A stretch of 15,429 nucleotides of DNA, taken from the NCBI GenBank assembly GCA_041488155.1, contig JBGPOS010000077.1:1-15429 (forward strand). The letters run 5' to 3'. Made by a program: the position numbers and the translations under genes. Positions 1 through 7,304 of the stretch are shown piece after piece; positions within the stretch are counted from its first letter, which is position 1, and each line of letters opens with the position of its first letter. This DNA comes from JBGPOS01 sp041488155 (GTDB lineage Bacteria > Chloroflexota > Dehalococcoidia > Tepidiformales > Tepidiformaceae). The notes beneath the pieces are model-generated. The model did no database searches and was not told where the DNA came from. It saw nothing but the letters and a program-made list of their open reading frames with translations.

Positions 1-53
1 GAGAGGTCTCCATGGCCGGAAGTTAGACACCGCCATGCTAAAGGAGGCCTCTC
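1..53. repeat. Inverted repeat / hairpin at the window edge
   Basis: GAGAGGTCTCC (1-11) can pair with GGAGGCCTCTC (43-53) over 11 positions with a single G-T. Inside it ATGGC (12-16) pairs with GCCAT (32-36), with six unpaired bases at 37-42. The element starts exactly at the window edge, so its outer arm may be longer than seen. No T-tract follows on the plus strand, which argues against a classic intrinsic terminator. It may be the terminator or leader of a gene outside the window, a small structured RNA, or a short palindromic repeat family. Confidence 0.5.
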
Positions 54-102
54 TCTCCATTCCCACACCCCTGACCCTCGACCCTCTCGGCAATTGCGTA
101 TA

Positions 103-131
103 CAGATACCCGACTGTCTCGCAGGTATCTG
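103..131. repeat. Perfect 8-bp inverted repeat, possible operator
   Basis: CAGATACC (103-110) and GGTATCTG (124-131) are perfect reverse complements separated by 13 bases. The centre lies about 78 bp before the first start codon. A -10-like TATACA (99-104) overlaps the left arm. The arm length and spacing would suit a dimeric regulator binding two half-sites, or a weak hairpin. The palindrome is seen directly; the operator role is inferred. Confidence 0.4.
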
Positions 132-194
132 AACTCGTTCACGGGCCACAAGTGCGACCGATACCTTCCCCTTACTCTGCTCTACCATTGCCGT

Positions 195-818
195 ATGGCG
201 AAGGTTGTTCCGGTCGACAGCCGCCTTCGAACCAGCTGGGAACGCGTCGCACACCGCTACACGGCGTACGACCTCGTCCTGCCCGGCGTGCCTTCGTTCA
301 TCTGCCAGGCGAGCCTCTGCAAGGCCCACTGTTGCAAGGTCTTCAGCGTCGCACTCGGCGACCGCGAGGTGGACCGCCTCGCCCGCAGCAGCGGCTTCGC
401 CCCTATCGTCTTCCTCGAATGCGAAGACGGAAGGCCGATCACCTTGCCGCTGGCACAACCCTTCCTCCTTGCCCGCGACCGCGGCACCTGCCGTATGCTC
501 GGACCTGACCTGCTCTGCTCCCAGTACGAGGGCCGGCCCGACGCCTGCCGCCTTTACCCCCACTTCGTGCTGTTCTTCGAGCCAGGGACCGAGCGGCCCG
601 TACACTCCGACTGGCCGGCGATGACCGCGGCCGTCGACCGTTTCACGGGCCGCAGCGCCTCGCCCGTGCGCGCGCTCGTCCCGCTTCTCCTTCGCCACGT
701 CGAGTGCCCGGGCTTTACCGGGCCGCCCCTCGATCGTCAGGCCTGGCGGACCCTGTTTCGCGAGACCTTCCGCCTGCAGTACAGCGAAGCTGCCGGCCGG
801 GCCATCGCCGGACGCTAA
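195..818 (+). CDS. YkgJ-family cysteine cluster protein
   Basis: The 207-residue protein has the cysteine pattern of the YkgJ (zinc/iron-chelating, CxxxCxxC-type) family. An N-terminal group, C37-x4-C42-x3-C46-C47 (SLCKAHCC), is followed by C99, C108 and C118, the last in ACRLYPH. Known relatives are small soluble proteins thought to bind a metal or an Fe-S cluster; their biochemical role is poorly defined. Length is in the usual range. The ATG at 195 has no visible Shine-Dalgarno, but a -10-like TACCAT ends 6 bases before it, so a leaderless message is possible. The next gene starts 44 bp downstream on the same strand, so co-transcription is likely. There is no signal peptide or membrane segment. 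Family is fairly sure, function unknown. Confidence 0.82.
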   Translation: MAKVVPVDSRLRTSWERVAHRYTAYDLVLPGVPSFICQASLCKAHCCKVFSVALGDREVDRLARSSGFAPIVFLECEDGRPITLPLAQPFLLARDRGTCRMLGPDLLCSQYEGRPDACRLYPHFVLFFEPGTERPVHSDWPAMTAAVDRFTGRSASPVRALVPLLLRHVECPGFTGPPLDRQAWRTLFRETFRLQYSEAAGRAIAGR

Positions 819-862
819 ACGCCTCCGCTGTTACCCTTTGGGCCGAGGATCGTTCACCCACC

Positions 863-1798
863 GTGACTTCGCGACAACTGGCGGCGCTGCTGCTCATCGC
901 AGCAGTCTGGGGAGGCTCATTCCTTTTTATCCGGGTGCTCGTCGATGCCGGCATGGACCCGCTCGGCGTCAGTGCCGGGCGTTGTCTCCTCGGGATGCTT
1001 GTCCTCGCCCCGATCGCCTGGGCAGGGCGGCGGCAGTTCCCCCGCAGCCCACGCACGATCGCCGCGCTCGCTATCCTCGGCACCGTCAACATGTCCATGC
1101 CCTGGACCCTCTTCGCGATTGGCGAGCAGCACGTCCCCAGCGGCGTCGCCAGCATCGGCAACTCCAGCACGCCGCTCTGGACGGCTATCCTCGCGACGCT
1201 GCTCGTGCGCGGCGACGCTCTCACCCGAGTCCAGCAGGCCGGCCTCATCGTCGGCTTCTCCGGGATCGTTGCCCTCACAGGGGACGACCTGGCCTCCGTC
1301 CACAGCGATGCCTTCCTCGGCACCCTCGCGGTCCTCGCCGCAACGATGTGCTACGGCGTCTCGGCGGTCAGCATCCGGCGCTGGCTCCGCGACGTCCCGG
1401 CCGTACCCCTGACCATTGGCCAGCTCGTCTTCGCGTCGCTCCTCCTCGCGCCGCTCGCTTTGCTCACAGGCGCCTACGACGGCGCCGAGATGGGCCTCCG
1501 CCAGTGGGGCAGCATCCTGGCGCTCGGCGCGGCCGGCTCGGGCCTGGCGGTCACGATCTACATGTGGCTCATCGGCCAGGTGGGCCCGGTGCGAGCCTCG
1601 GTCGTCACGTACCTCTTTCCCCCGATCGGGGTCGCCCTCGGCTGGCTGTTCCTCGATGAGACGATCGGCTGGAACTTGCTCGCCGGCCTGGTCCTGGTCG
1701 TGGCGGGTGTGGCCCTTGTGCAGGGTTGGGCGCTCCACCGCCTGCCCCTTCGCCTCGCCGGCATTCGCCGGTCGCAGCCGGCCTCGATCCCCGACTGA
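863..1798 (+). CDS. EamA/DMT-superfamily transporter
   Basis: This 311-residue integral membrane protein has about ten hydrophobic segments arranged as two EamA repeats, roughly residues 5-138 and 150-287. AAVWGGSFLFIR near the N-terminus and SVVTYLFPPIGVALGWLFLDE (248-266 region) near the C-terminus are characteristic of drug/metabolite transporters such as RhaT/YdcZ-like permeases. They export or import small metabolites at the cytoplasmic membrane; the substrate cannot be told. I chose the GTG at 863 because it gives the normal family length and puts the first helix at the N-terminus. An in-frame ATG at 704 would overlap the preceding gene by 115 bp and add a non-membrane, arginine-rich extension. 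GAGGA at 845-849 is a distant, weak ribosome binding site. The C-terminal tail is short and basic. Confidence 0.85.
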   Translation: MTSRQLAALLLIAAVWGGSFLFIRVLVDAGMDPLGVSAGRCLLGMLVLAPIAWAGRRQFPRSPRTIAALAILGTVNMSMPWTLFAIGEQHVPSGVASIGNSSTPLWTAILATLLVRGDALTRVQQAGLIVGFSGIVALTGDDLASVHSDAFLGTLAVLAATMCYGVSAVSIRRWLRDVPAVPLTIGQLVFASLLLAPLALLTGAYDGAEMGLRQWGSILALGAAGSGLAVTIYMWLIGQVGPVRASVVTYLFPPIGVALGWLFLDETIGWNLLAGLVLVVAGVALVQGWALHRLPLRLAGIRRSQPASIPD

Positions 1799-1843
1799 GC
1801 CTGCCTCCCTCGACCCCGGAAGGCCTGTGCTAAGCTCGCCCGC

Positions 1844-3037
1844 GTGAGCCGTTCACCACTCGCTTCACGCATCCGGCCCGAAGTCAAAGCCCTGCGCGAT
1901 GCGGTAGTCGCGATTCGCCGCGACCTGCACCAGCACCCGGAGCTCTCCTGGAAGGAAGAGCGGACCCAGGGGGTCATCCTCGATCGTCTCCGAGCCCTTG
2001 GCCTTGACGATGTCCGTCCCGTGGCCCGCACGGGCGCAACCGCCCTCGTGCGGGGCGCACGTAGAGAACCTTGCCTGCTCTGGCGGGCGGATATCGACGC
2101 GCTCCCAATCCCCGAGAAGTCCGGACTTCCCTTCGCTTCGACAGTACCCGAGGTGATGCACGCCTGCGGCCACGACGCCCACACCGCCATCGCCCTGGGC
2201 ATCGCGGAGGTCCTCGGCGCGCACCGCACCTCGCTCCCGGGAAGCGTGCGTTTCGTCTTTCAGCCGGCCGAGGAGTCCTCCGGTGGGGCCTGCGGCTGCA
2301 TCGCCGACGGGGTTCTCGAAACCCCGAAGGTCAGCCGCGTGCTGGGCCTCCACGTCAGCGCCGACGTGCCCATCGGGGCCATCAACGTCGCTTCCGGCCC
2401 CTTCTTCGCCTCGCCCACCGGGATCCGAATCCGCATTATCGGCCGTGGCGGCCACGCCGCCGCCCCTCAACAGGCGGTCGATTCTGTCGTCGTCGCGGCG
2501 CACGTGATAACAGCCCTGCAGACGGTCGTGAGCCGTTCCGTCGCCCCGTCCGATACGGCCGTACTCACGATCGGCACGCTCAAAGCCGGCTACCGGGGGA
2601 ACATCATCGCCGATTCGGCCGCCCTCACCGGGACGATCCGCACTTACAGCGACCACGTGCGCGACCACATGATCGCCCGCGTCGAAGAGGTGCTCACCGG
2701 CGTCTGCGCTGCCTTCGGCGCGGAGTTCGAATTCAACCACGCGACCAGTTGCCCGCCTCTGGTGAACGACGAATCCGTGACCGCCTTCGTCAAGGAACAG
2801 GCCGTGGCTTTCTTCGGCGCCGGCAACATCCACTCCGCCCCCAGTATGGGCGCCGACGACATGGCCGAGTTCCTCCGTCTATGCCCCGGCTGCTACTTCT
2901 GGCTCGGCGCGCGCAACGAAGCCAAGGGCATCGCCGGCCGTCATCACGACTCCGGCTTCGTCATCGACGAGGACGCGATCCCGCTCGGGATGGAGTTCGG
3001 CCTGCGGTTGATCGAAGCTTCGCTCGCGGCGGTCTGA
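1844..3037 (+). CDS. M20-family amidohydrolase (N-acyl-amino acid / hippurate hydrolase type)
   Basis: This 397-residue protein is a dinuclear-metal hydrolase of the M20D peptidase family, which removes acyl groups from N-acyl-L-amino acids or related amides. Visible motifs are LHQHPELSW near residue 29, RADIDALPI (81-89), HACGHDAHT with ligands C108 and H110, FQPAEE with catalytic/ligand E143-E144, the ligand H170 in GLH, GRGGHAA (200-206) in the lid/dimer domain, and HHDSGF with H368 as the last ligand. All expected residues are present. Having Cys as the first ligand is typical of the amidohydrolase branch rather than DapE/ArgE. There is no signal peptide, so it is cytosolic. The start is GTG at 1844; a TGN-TAAGCT extended -10-like element ends 7 bases upstream. 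Its stop is separated from the convergent kinase stop by one base. The exact substrate is unknown. Confidence 0.92.
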   Translation: MSRSPLASRIRPEVKALRDAVVAIRRDLHQHPELSWKEERTQGVILDRLRALGLDDVRPVARTGATALVRGARREPCLLWRADIDALPIPEKSGLPFASTVPEVMHACGHDAHTAIALGIAEVLGAHRTSLPGSVRFVFQPAEESSGGACGCIADGVLETPKVSRVLGLHVSADVPIGAINVASGPFFASPTGIRIRIIGRGGHAAAPQQAVDSVVVAAHVITALQTVVSRSVAPSDTAVLTIGTLKAGYRGNIIADSAALTGTIRTYSDHVRDHMIARVEEVLTGVCAAFGAEFEFNHATSCPPLVNDESVTAFVKEQAVAFFGAGNIHSAPSMGADDMAEFLRLCPGCYFWLGARNEAKGIAGRHHDSGFVIDEDAIPLGMEFGLRLIEASLAAV

Positions 3038-3038
3038 G

Positions 3039-4283
3039 TCAGGCGCGGGTCACCGAAGCAGCAGGCAGGGTAAAGGCGAAGGTAGCCCCTCGCCCCTCGC
3101 CCGCCTCCACCCAGATCCGTCCGCCGTGGGCTTCCACGATGCCCCGCGCGATGCTCAGTCCAAGCCCGCTTCCCCCGTGTTCGCGCGACCGCGACTTTTC
3201 GCCGCGATAGAAGCGGTCGAAGACGAACGGCACGTCTTCGCGGGCGATGCCCTCGCCGTTGTCGCTCACGGCCACCTCGACGCCGCCCGGGGCGGCGGCG
3301 GTGCGAAGCACGATCGCCCCGTCGCTCGGTGTGTGGCGAATCGCGTTCTGCACGAGGTTGTACAGCACCCGGCTGAGGCGCTGCGGGTCGGCCTGCACGG
3401 GCGCCGTGCCCGCTCCCGGTTCGAACGCCAACCGGATCCCGGCCAGTTCCACCTGCGGTCGAAGGGCGTCCATCGTCTCCGCGATTACCTCTTCGACGCG
3501 GAGCAGTTCGAGCCGCAGCCGCAACTCGCCGCTGTCGATGGTGGTCAGCTCGAAAAGGTCGTCGATCAACAATGAGAGCCGCTGGATCTCGCCGTTGATG
3601 GTCTTCAGGTACCGTTCCGAGGTCGTGGCGTCGCTCACTACGCCGTCTTCGATCGCCTCAACCATGACTCGGATCGTCGCCAGCGGAGTGCGTAAGTCGT
3701 GCGAGATCGCCGCGAAGAGGTCGCGGCGCGCCTGTTCGAGCTCTTCGCGCTGCTGCCGCGAGGCTTCAAGCGCGGCCGCCATGGCGTTGAACGCTCCGCC
3801 CAGGTGTGCGACTTCGTCCGCGCCCCTCATGACAACGCGCGCGGTGAGGTCGCCGCTGGCGATCCGCCCGGCCGCTTCCGTCAGCGCCTCGAAGCGGCGG
3901 CTCACGCTCCAGCTCATGAGTTGTGCGGGGCCGGCAGTAGCGACCAGGGCGTACCCGCAGAGCACGAACACGAGGCGCAGATCGTGGGGCGAGAGGAACA
4001 TCAGCCCCGCCGCGACCGCGATGTTCAACACGAGCCCGGCGAGGCCAACGGCGTAGAAAAGAGTGAGCTGCCAGCGCAGCCGCAGCCGGCCCGCCCAGCG
4101 CGGCGCCAGCATCGCCACTGCTGCGCCTGCCGCGCCGGTCCCGGCCAGGGTGGCCGCCATGACCGCGAGGTCTCGTGGAGGCGGGTCCAGCAGCAACGCC
4201 GTCGCCACGAGGGAGACCGCGGCAGCCACGCCGATGCTCGCCAGGGCCGCGACCCGGGCGCCGGGCGCTCTCAGCGTTCCCAT
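3039..4283 (-). CDS. Sensor histidine kinase (HAMP-HisKA-HATPase_c), no large sensor loop
   Basis: This 414-residue membrane kinase has four hydrophobic segments (about 10-32, 37-60, 73-97, 103-127), then a HAMP linker (about 125-178) and coiled coil. HisKA has the phospho-acceptor H195 in SHDLRTP. HATPase_c has the N-box around N309-N313 (NLVQNAIRHT), the G1 box DNGEGI (341-346), the F-box FDRFYR (355-360) and the G2 box GGSGLGL (370-376). The loops between helices 1-2 and 3-4 are only a few residues long, so any stimulus is probably sensed in or near the membrane. The ATG lies inside the end of the response regulator gene (13-bp overlap), which implies translational coupling and a cognate pair. 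All catalytic residues are intact. The signal is not deducible. Confidence 0.93.
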   Translation of the reverse strand: MGTLRAPGARVAALASIGVAAAVSLVATALLLDPPPRDLAVMAATLAGTGAAGAAVAMLAPRWAGRLRLRWQLTLFYAVGLAGLVLNIAVAAGLMFLSPHDLRLVFVLCGYALVATAGPAQLMSWSVSRRFEALTEAAGRIASGDLTARVVMRGADEVAHLGGAFNAMAAALEASRQQREELEQARRDLFAAISHDLRTPLATIRVMVEAIEDGVVSDATTSERYLKTINGEIQRLSLLIDDLFELTTIDSGELRLRLELLRVEEVIAETMDALRPQVELAGIRLAFEPGAGTAPVQADPQRLSRVLYNLVQNAIRHTPSDGAIVLRTAAAPGGVEVAVSDNGEGIAREDVPFVFDRFYRGEKSRSREHGGSGLGLSIARGIVEAHGGRIWVEAGEGRGATFAFTLPAASVTRA

Positions 4284-4960
4284 CGGTAGCCCACGCCCCA
4301 GACTGTCTTGATGTGCCGCGGATTCTCCGGCTGCTCCTCGACCTTCGTCCGCAGCCTGCGGATGTGGACCGTCACCGTGCTCGAATCCCCGTACCAGTCG
4401 TACTTCCAGACGCGCTCCAGGAGCTGCTCGCGACTGAAGACCTCGCCGTCATGGCTGACGAGGAACAGCAGCAGGTCGAATTCCCGGGCGGTCAGCTCTG
4501 CCGGCCTCCCGTTCACTTCGACCGTGCGGCTACGCGGGTCGACGGAGACTCCGCCGCTCTCCAGGCGGTCGCCGGGCCGCAGCACGGCCTCATCGAACGA
4601 ACGCCGCAACACGGCCTTCACCCGGGCCACCAGCTCGCGGGGGCTGAACGGCTTCGCCAGGTAATCGTCGGCGCCGGTTTCGAATCCAGCGATGCGGTCC
4701 ATCTCGTCGCCGCGCGCGGTGAGCATGATCACCGGCGTGCGTGAGCCTTCACGGATGCGCCGGCAGATCTCCATGCCGTTCATCTTCGGGAGCATCAGGT
4801 CAAGGACCACAAGATGGGGGCGCATGTCGGCGTAGGCCTCCATCGCCATCGCCCCGTCGCTGGCGGTGCGCACCGTGTAGCCTTCGCGCTGGAGGTAACG
4901 CTCCACCACCTCAACCACCACCGGCTCGTCGTCGACGACAAGGATGCGTGCGGATTCCAT
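4271..4960 (-). CDS. OmpR/PhoB-family response regulator
   Basis: The 229-residue protein has a receiver domain (about 5-118) with acidic pair D10-D11, phospho-acceptor D54 in VVLDLMLP, T81 and K103 in AKPF. A winged-helix DNA-binding domain follows (about 130-229), ending with the typical VHIRRLRTKVE and TVWGVGYRW signature. It is a transcription factor controlled by phosphorylation, almost certainly by the kinase whose start codon overlaps its 3' end. AGGT sits about 8 bases before the ATG as a modest ribosome binding site. It lies 36 bp after the GT2 gene on the same strand, so it could be co-transcribed with the envelope/glycan block, or have its own weak promoter (a TACCAT hexamer ends 9 bases before the start). 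Confidence 0.95.
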   Translation of the reverse strand: MESARILVVDDEPVVVEVVERYLQREGYTVRTASDGAMAMEAYADMRPHLVVLDLMLPKMNGMEICRRIREGSRTPVIMLTARGDEMDRIAGFETGADDYLAKPFSPRELVARVKAVLRRSFDEAVLRPGDRLESGGVSVDPRSRTVEVNGRPAELTAREFDLLLFLVSHDGEVFSREQLLERVWKYDWYGDSSTVTVHIRRLRTKVEEQPENPRHIKTVWGVGYRWER

Positions 4961-4996
4961 GCCAGACCTATGGTACGCCTCGCCCCAAACCCCAAT

Positions 4997-5911
4997 CTAA
5001 ACAGAGGGTGAACGTCGCTCGATCGCGGAGGACCGCCGTCGCCTGACGAGGTAGCCTGTCCCGAACCCGGCCGTCGTCGTGACGAGCAACACCGGCCAGG
5101 CGATGAGCAAGGCGGCGATCAGCACGCGGCCGTTCGACGGCGCCTGGCCTAACAGCCACGCTCCAAACAGCACCACGAGCACAATCCCCGACATTGCTCC
5201 GGCGACAGCCCCTGCCCGCGCGGGCCCGAACGACCGAAGCCCAACTCGCCCCAGGACGAGCAGGATCCGATAGCCTGCCGACATCGACGCGGCGAGATTG
5301 CCGCTCACCTTCGACTGCCCGCCCCGCCGGTGACGGTAGCCTGCCTCGACTTCGACGATGTTCAACCTGGCGGCGACCGCTCTTGCCAGCATTTCGACCG
5401 TCCAGCCGTACGTTTGCTCTCGCAGCCCGAGTCGTTCGAGCGCCTGGCGACGGATCGCCTTGAGCGGCGAGAGGTCGTGCAGCCTCCGTCCGGAGGCAAG
5501 GCCAATGAGCGCGCCGCTGAGCCAGTTCCCAAAGCGCGCCGCAGGGGTGATCGAACCGGGCTCAACGCCGGCCCCTCGGCGCACCGCCAACGCAGGGTCG
5601 GCGCCACCATCGATCGCCGCCAGCAGGGGGGCGATGTCTTCCGGCCGATCACTGCCGTCCCCGTCCATGAAGACCAGCACGTCTGCCTCCGCGGGCGCCC
5701 CCGCGATTCCCGCCGAACATGCCCGCCCGTAGCCCGGCGTTGGCTCTGAAACAACCGTGGCCCCCGCCTCCGCCGCCTGCACCGAGGTTGCGTCGCTGCT
5801 TCCGTTGTCGACGACGATCACGGCCCCGCCGAACACCGCCCGCGCCTCCCGCACAACGTCTCCGATGCAGGCTTCTTCGTCTCTCGCCGGAATGATCAAG
5901 GCCGGCTTCAC
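4997..5911 (-). CDS. GT2 glycosyltransferase, polyprenyl-phosphate sugar synthase type
   Basis: This 304-residue protein has an N-terminal GT-A fold (about 1-215) with IIPARDEE (6-13), VVDNGSSD (33-40) and the metal/nucleotide-sugar motif DGDGSD (83-88), where dolichol/polyprenyl-phosphate mannose or glucose synthases have DxD. Two C-terminal hydrophobic helices (about 233-256 and 263-288) are followed by a basic tail, a common layout for membrane-bound relatives. The likely role is transfer of a sugar from a nucleotide sugar to a lipid phosphate or other acceptor at the inner membrane face. The start is a GTG that overlaps the DUF2079 stop as GTGA (4 bp), so the two are translationally coupled. 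The lipid-linked donor could feed the DUF2079 protein; that link is inference. Confidence 0.88.
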   Translation of the reverse strand: MKPALIIPARDEEACIGDVVREARAVFGGAVIVVDNGSSDATSVQAAEAGATVVSEPTPGYGRACSAGIAGAPAEADVLVFMDGDGSDRPEDIAPLLAAIDGGADPALAVRRGAGVEPGSITPAARFGNWLSGALIGLASGRRLHDLSPLKAIRRQALERLGLREQTYGWTVEMLARAVAARLNIVEVEAGYRHRRGGQSKVSGNLAASMSAGYRILLVLGRVGLRSFGPARAGAVAGAMSGIVLVVLFGAWLLGQAPSNGRVLIAALLIAWPVLLVTTTAGFGTGYLVRRRRSSAIERRSPSV

Positions 5912-7275
5912 GGGCGTCTCCTGAAGACTTCGACGCCGTCGCGGTCGAAGACTTGTTCGTACGTAGCCCGCACCGCGGCCAGCTTCTCGTCGTAGCCGGC
6001 CGCCTGCGATTGGCTACTGCGGTGCCCGTAGCGGTCGACGACCACCCAGTCGGCCAGGGTCTTCTTCGGCGGAAATTCGTAGACGTGATCGTGCTGCGAA
6101 ACCCGGGCCAGCAGCCCCGACTGCGCTGCCACGCTCACCTGGTCGTCTCCCGGTACCAGCGCGAGCGCTTCGAGGACCGCCTGCCGGTGGGCCTCGCTCG
6201 GCGGCCGGTTTGAATCCGCGCCTGGCGCGAACGGGCTCAGCGCGAAGAACCCCGCCACCGTCGGCAGGAGTATCGACGCCGCCAGGAGGGGCCTGGGCAC
6301 TCGACTCGCCAGTGCTGCAGCTCCCGCAAGTCCGCAGGCGAACGCCACCGGCAGCAGGTTCGCGCTGTAGTGCAGGTCGAGTTCGCGTTGCGCGTCGTGG
6401 TCCGCGAGCAAAGCCAGCATCAGGCCCGGAACAAGCAGCATGAGCAGCTTCGGCCGGGCCAGCGCCAGCGGCGCCGTCACTCCAAGGAAGAGAGCAGCCG
6501 TCCACAGCCGGGCAGGAGCGAACAGCTCGCGCACCACCGCGGGCAGATGGAGCAAGAGCCCCGGCACGAACGCGGCCTGGCTGTGAGTTCCAGCGAGATA
6601 CCCGTAGCGCTCGACGAGGTCGCTCGGGGCGCCGTGGCGGAAGGCGGGCATCACCACCCCAACCACGATCGCGACCCAGGCCACGGAACTCCACGCCAGC
6701 CACTTCGCTTCCTTTTTCGCCCCACTCCCCCAGAGCAGCGCCAGGGCGAGCGCAACGAACACCGCGTCTTCCTTGAAAAGCAACGTCGAGGCCGCTAGCG
6801 CCGCCGCGAGGCGCGGATGCCCCGCCGCCATCGCCCAGAGCGCCGCGAAGGCCGGTAGCGCGACCATCATCTCGGGGTGGAAGTCGAAGTTGAGCCCGCG
6901 ATGGAGGTACGGGTTGAGCAGGTAGGCTGCCGCGACCGCAGCTGCCGCCAGGGAGCCGATGCCCAGCCTGCGTCCCGCGAGGTACAGCGGAATAGACGCA
7001 GCCCCCGCCACGACTGCTTGCGTGGCCATCAAGAGCAGCGGTCCCGCGCCAAGCCGGTAGGGCCCGACGAACACGAGCAGGATCGGCTCGAAGTGCTGGC
7101 CGTTGAAGTTGTAGGGGATGAACGTCGTCTGGCCGGGCCGCAGGTGGCCGGTGTTGTAGACGATCTGGTCGAAGAAGGCGAGGTCGAACGCGCTCGTCTC
7201 GAAGTTGTCCCAGCGGCTCACCGCAACGGCGACGAAACACGCTCCCGCTGCGGCCGCCGCCATCACGACGGCCAT
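5908..7275 (-). CDS. DUF2079 polytopic membrane protein
   Basis: This 455-residue protein matches the DUF2079 pattern: an N-terminal helix, then SRWDNFETSAFDLAFFDQI (about 20-38), the DFHPE motif (131-135), KED (168-170), multiple transmembrane helices up to about residue 345, LHYSANLLP (301-309), and a soluble C-terminal tail containing VVVDRYG. The family has the look of GT-C-type membrane glycosyltransferases, but its reaction is not established to my knowledge. I chose the ATG at 7275, 29 bases after the radical SAM stop. An upstream in-frame start at 7545 would lie deep inside the radical SAM gene and add a non-membrane arginine-rich stretch. ATG at 7263 is an alternative. The 4-bp overlap with the downstream GT2 gene supports a shared role. 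Confidence 0.85.
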   Translation of the reverse strand: MAVVMAAAAAGACFVAVAVSRWDNFETSAFDLAFFDQIVYNTGHLRPGQTTFIPYNFNGQHFEPILLVFVGPYRLGAGPLLLMATQAVVAGAASIPLYLAGRRLGIGSLAAAAVAAAYLLNPYLHRGLNFDFHPEMMVALPAFAALWAMAAGHPRLAAALAASTLLFKEDAVFVALALALLWGSGAKKEAKWLAWSSVAWVAIVVGVVMPAFRHGAPSDLVERYGYLAGTHSQAAFVPGLLLHLPAVVRELFAPARLWTAALFLGVTAPLALARPKLLMLLVPGLMLALLADHDAQRELDLHYSANLLPVAFACGLAGAAALASRVPRPLLAASILLPTVAGFFALSPFAPGADSNRPPSEAHRQAVLEALALVPGDDQVSVAAQSGLLARVSQHDHVYEFPPKKTLADWVVVDRYGHRSSQSQAAGYDEKLAAVRATYEQVFDRDGVEVFRRRP

Positions 7276-7304
7276 CAGCCAGGCGGTCTCGGCCCTGTGC
7301 CCTG

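Noticed and set aside
12..40. GGAAGTTA near the left edge resembles the 5S rRNA GGAAGTTAAG motif
   Set aside because: The flanking bases do not match 5S helices II-V: the expected GATGGTA segment is missing, and the region pairs as a simple hairpin.
704..862. Upstream ATG extension of the transporter
   Set aside because: It overlaps the YkgJ-family gene and adds a polar, non-conserved N-terminus.
917..1738. Minus-strand frame antisense to the transporter gene
   Set aside because: Highly charged, repetitive translation typical of a shadow frame; the plus frame gives a clean ten-helix EamA protein.
1865..2833. Long minus-strand frame antisense to the M20 gene
   Set aside because: It lies fully inside a gene with all catalytic motifs; its own translation is Gly/Asp/Arg-rich and without recognisable domains.
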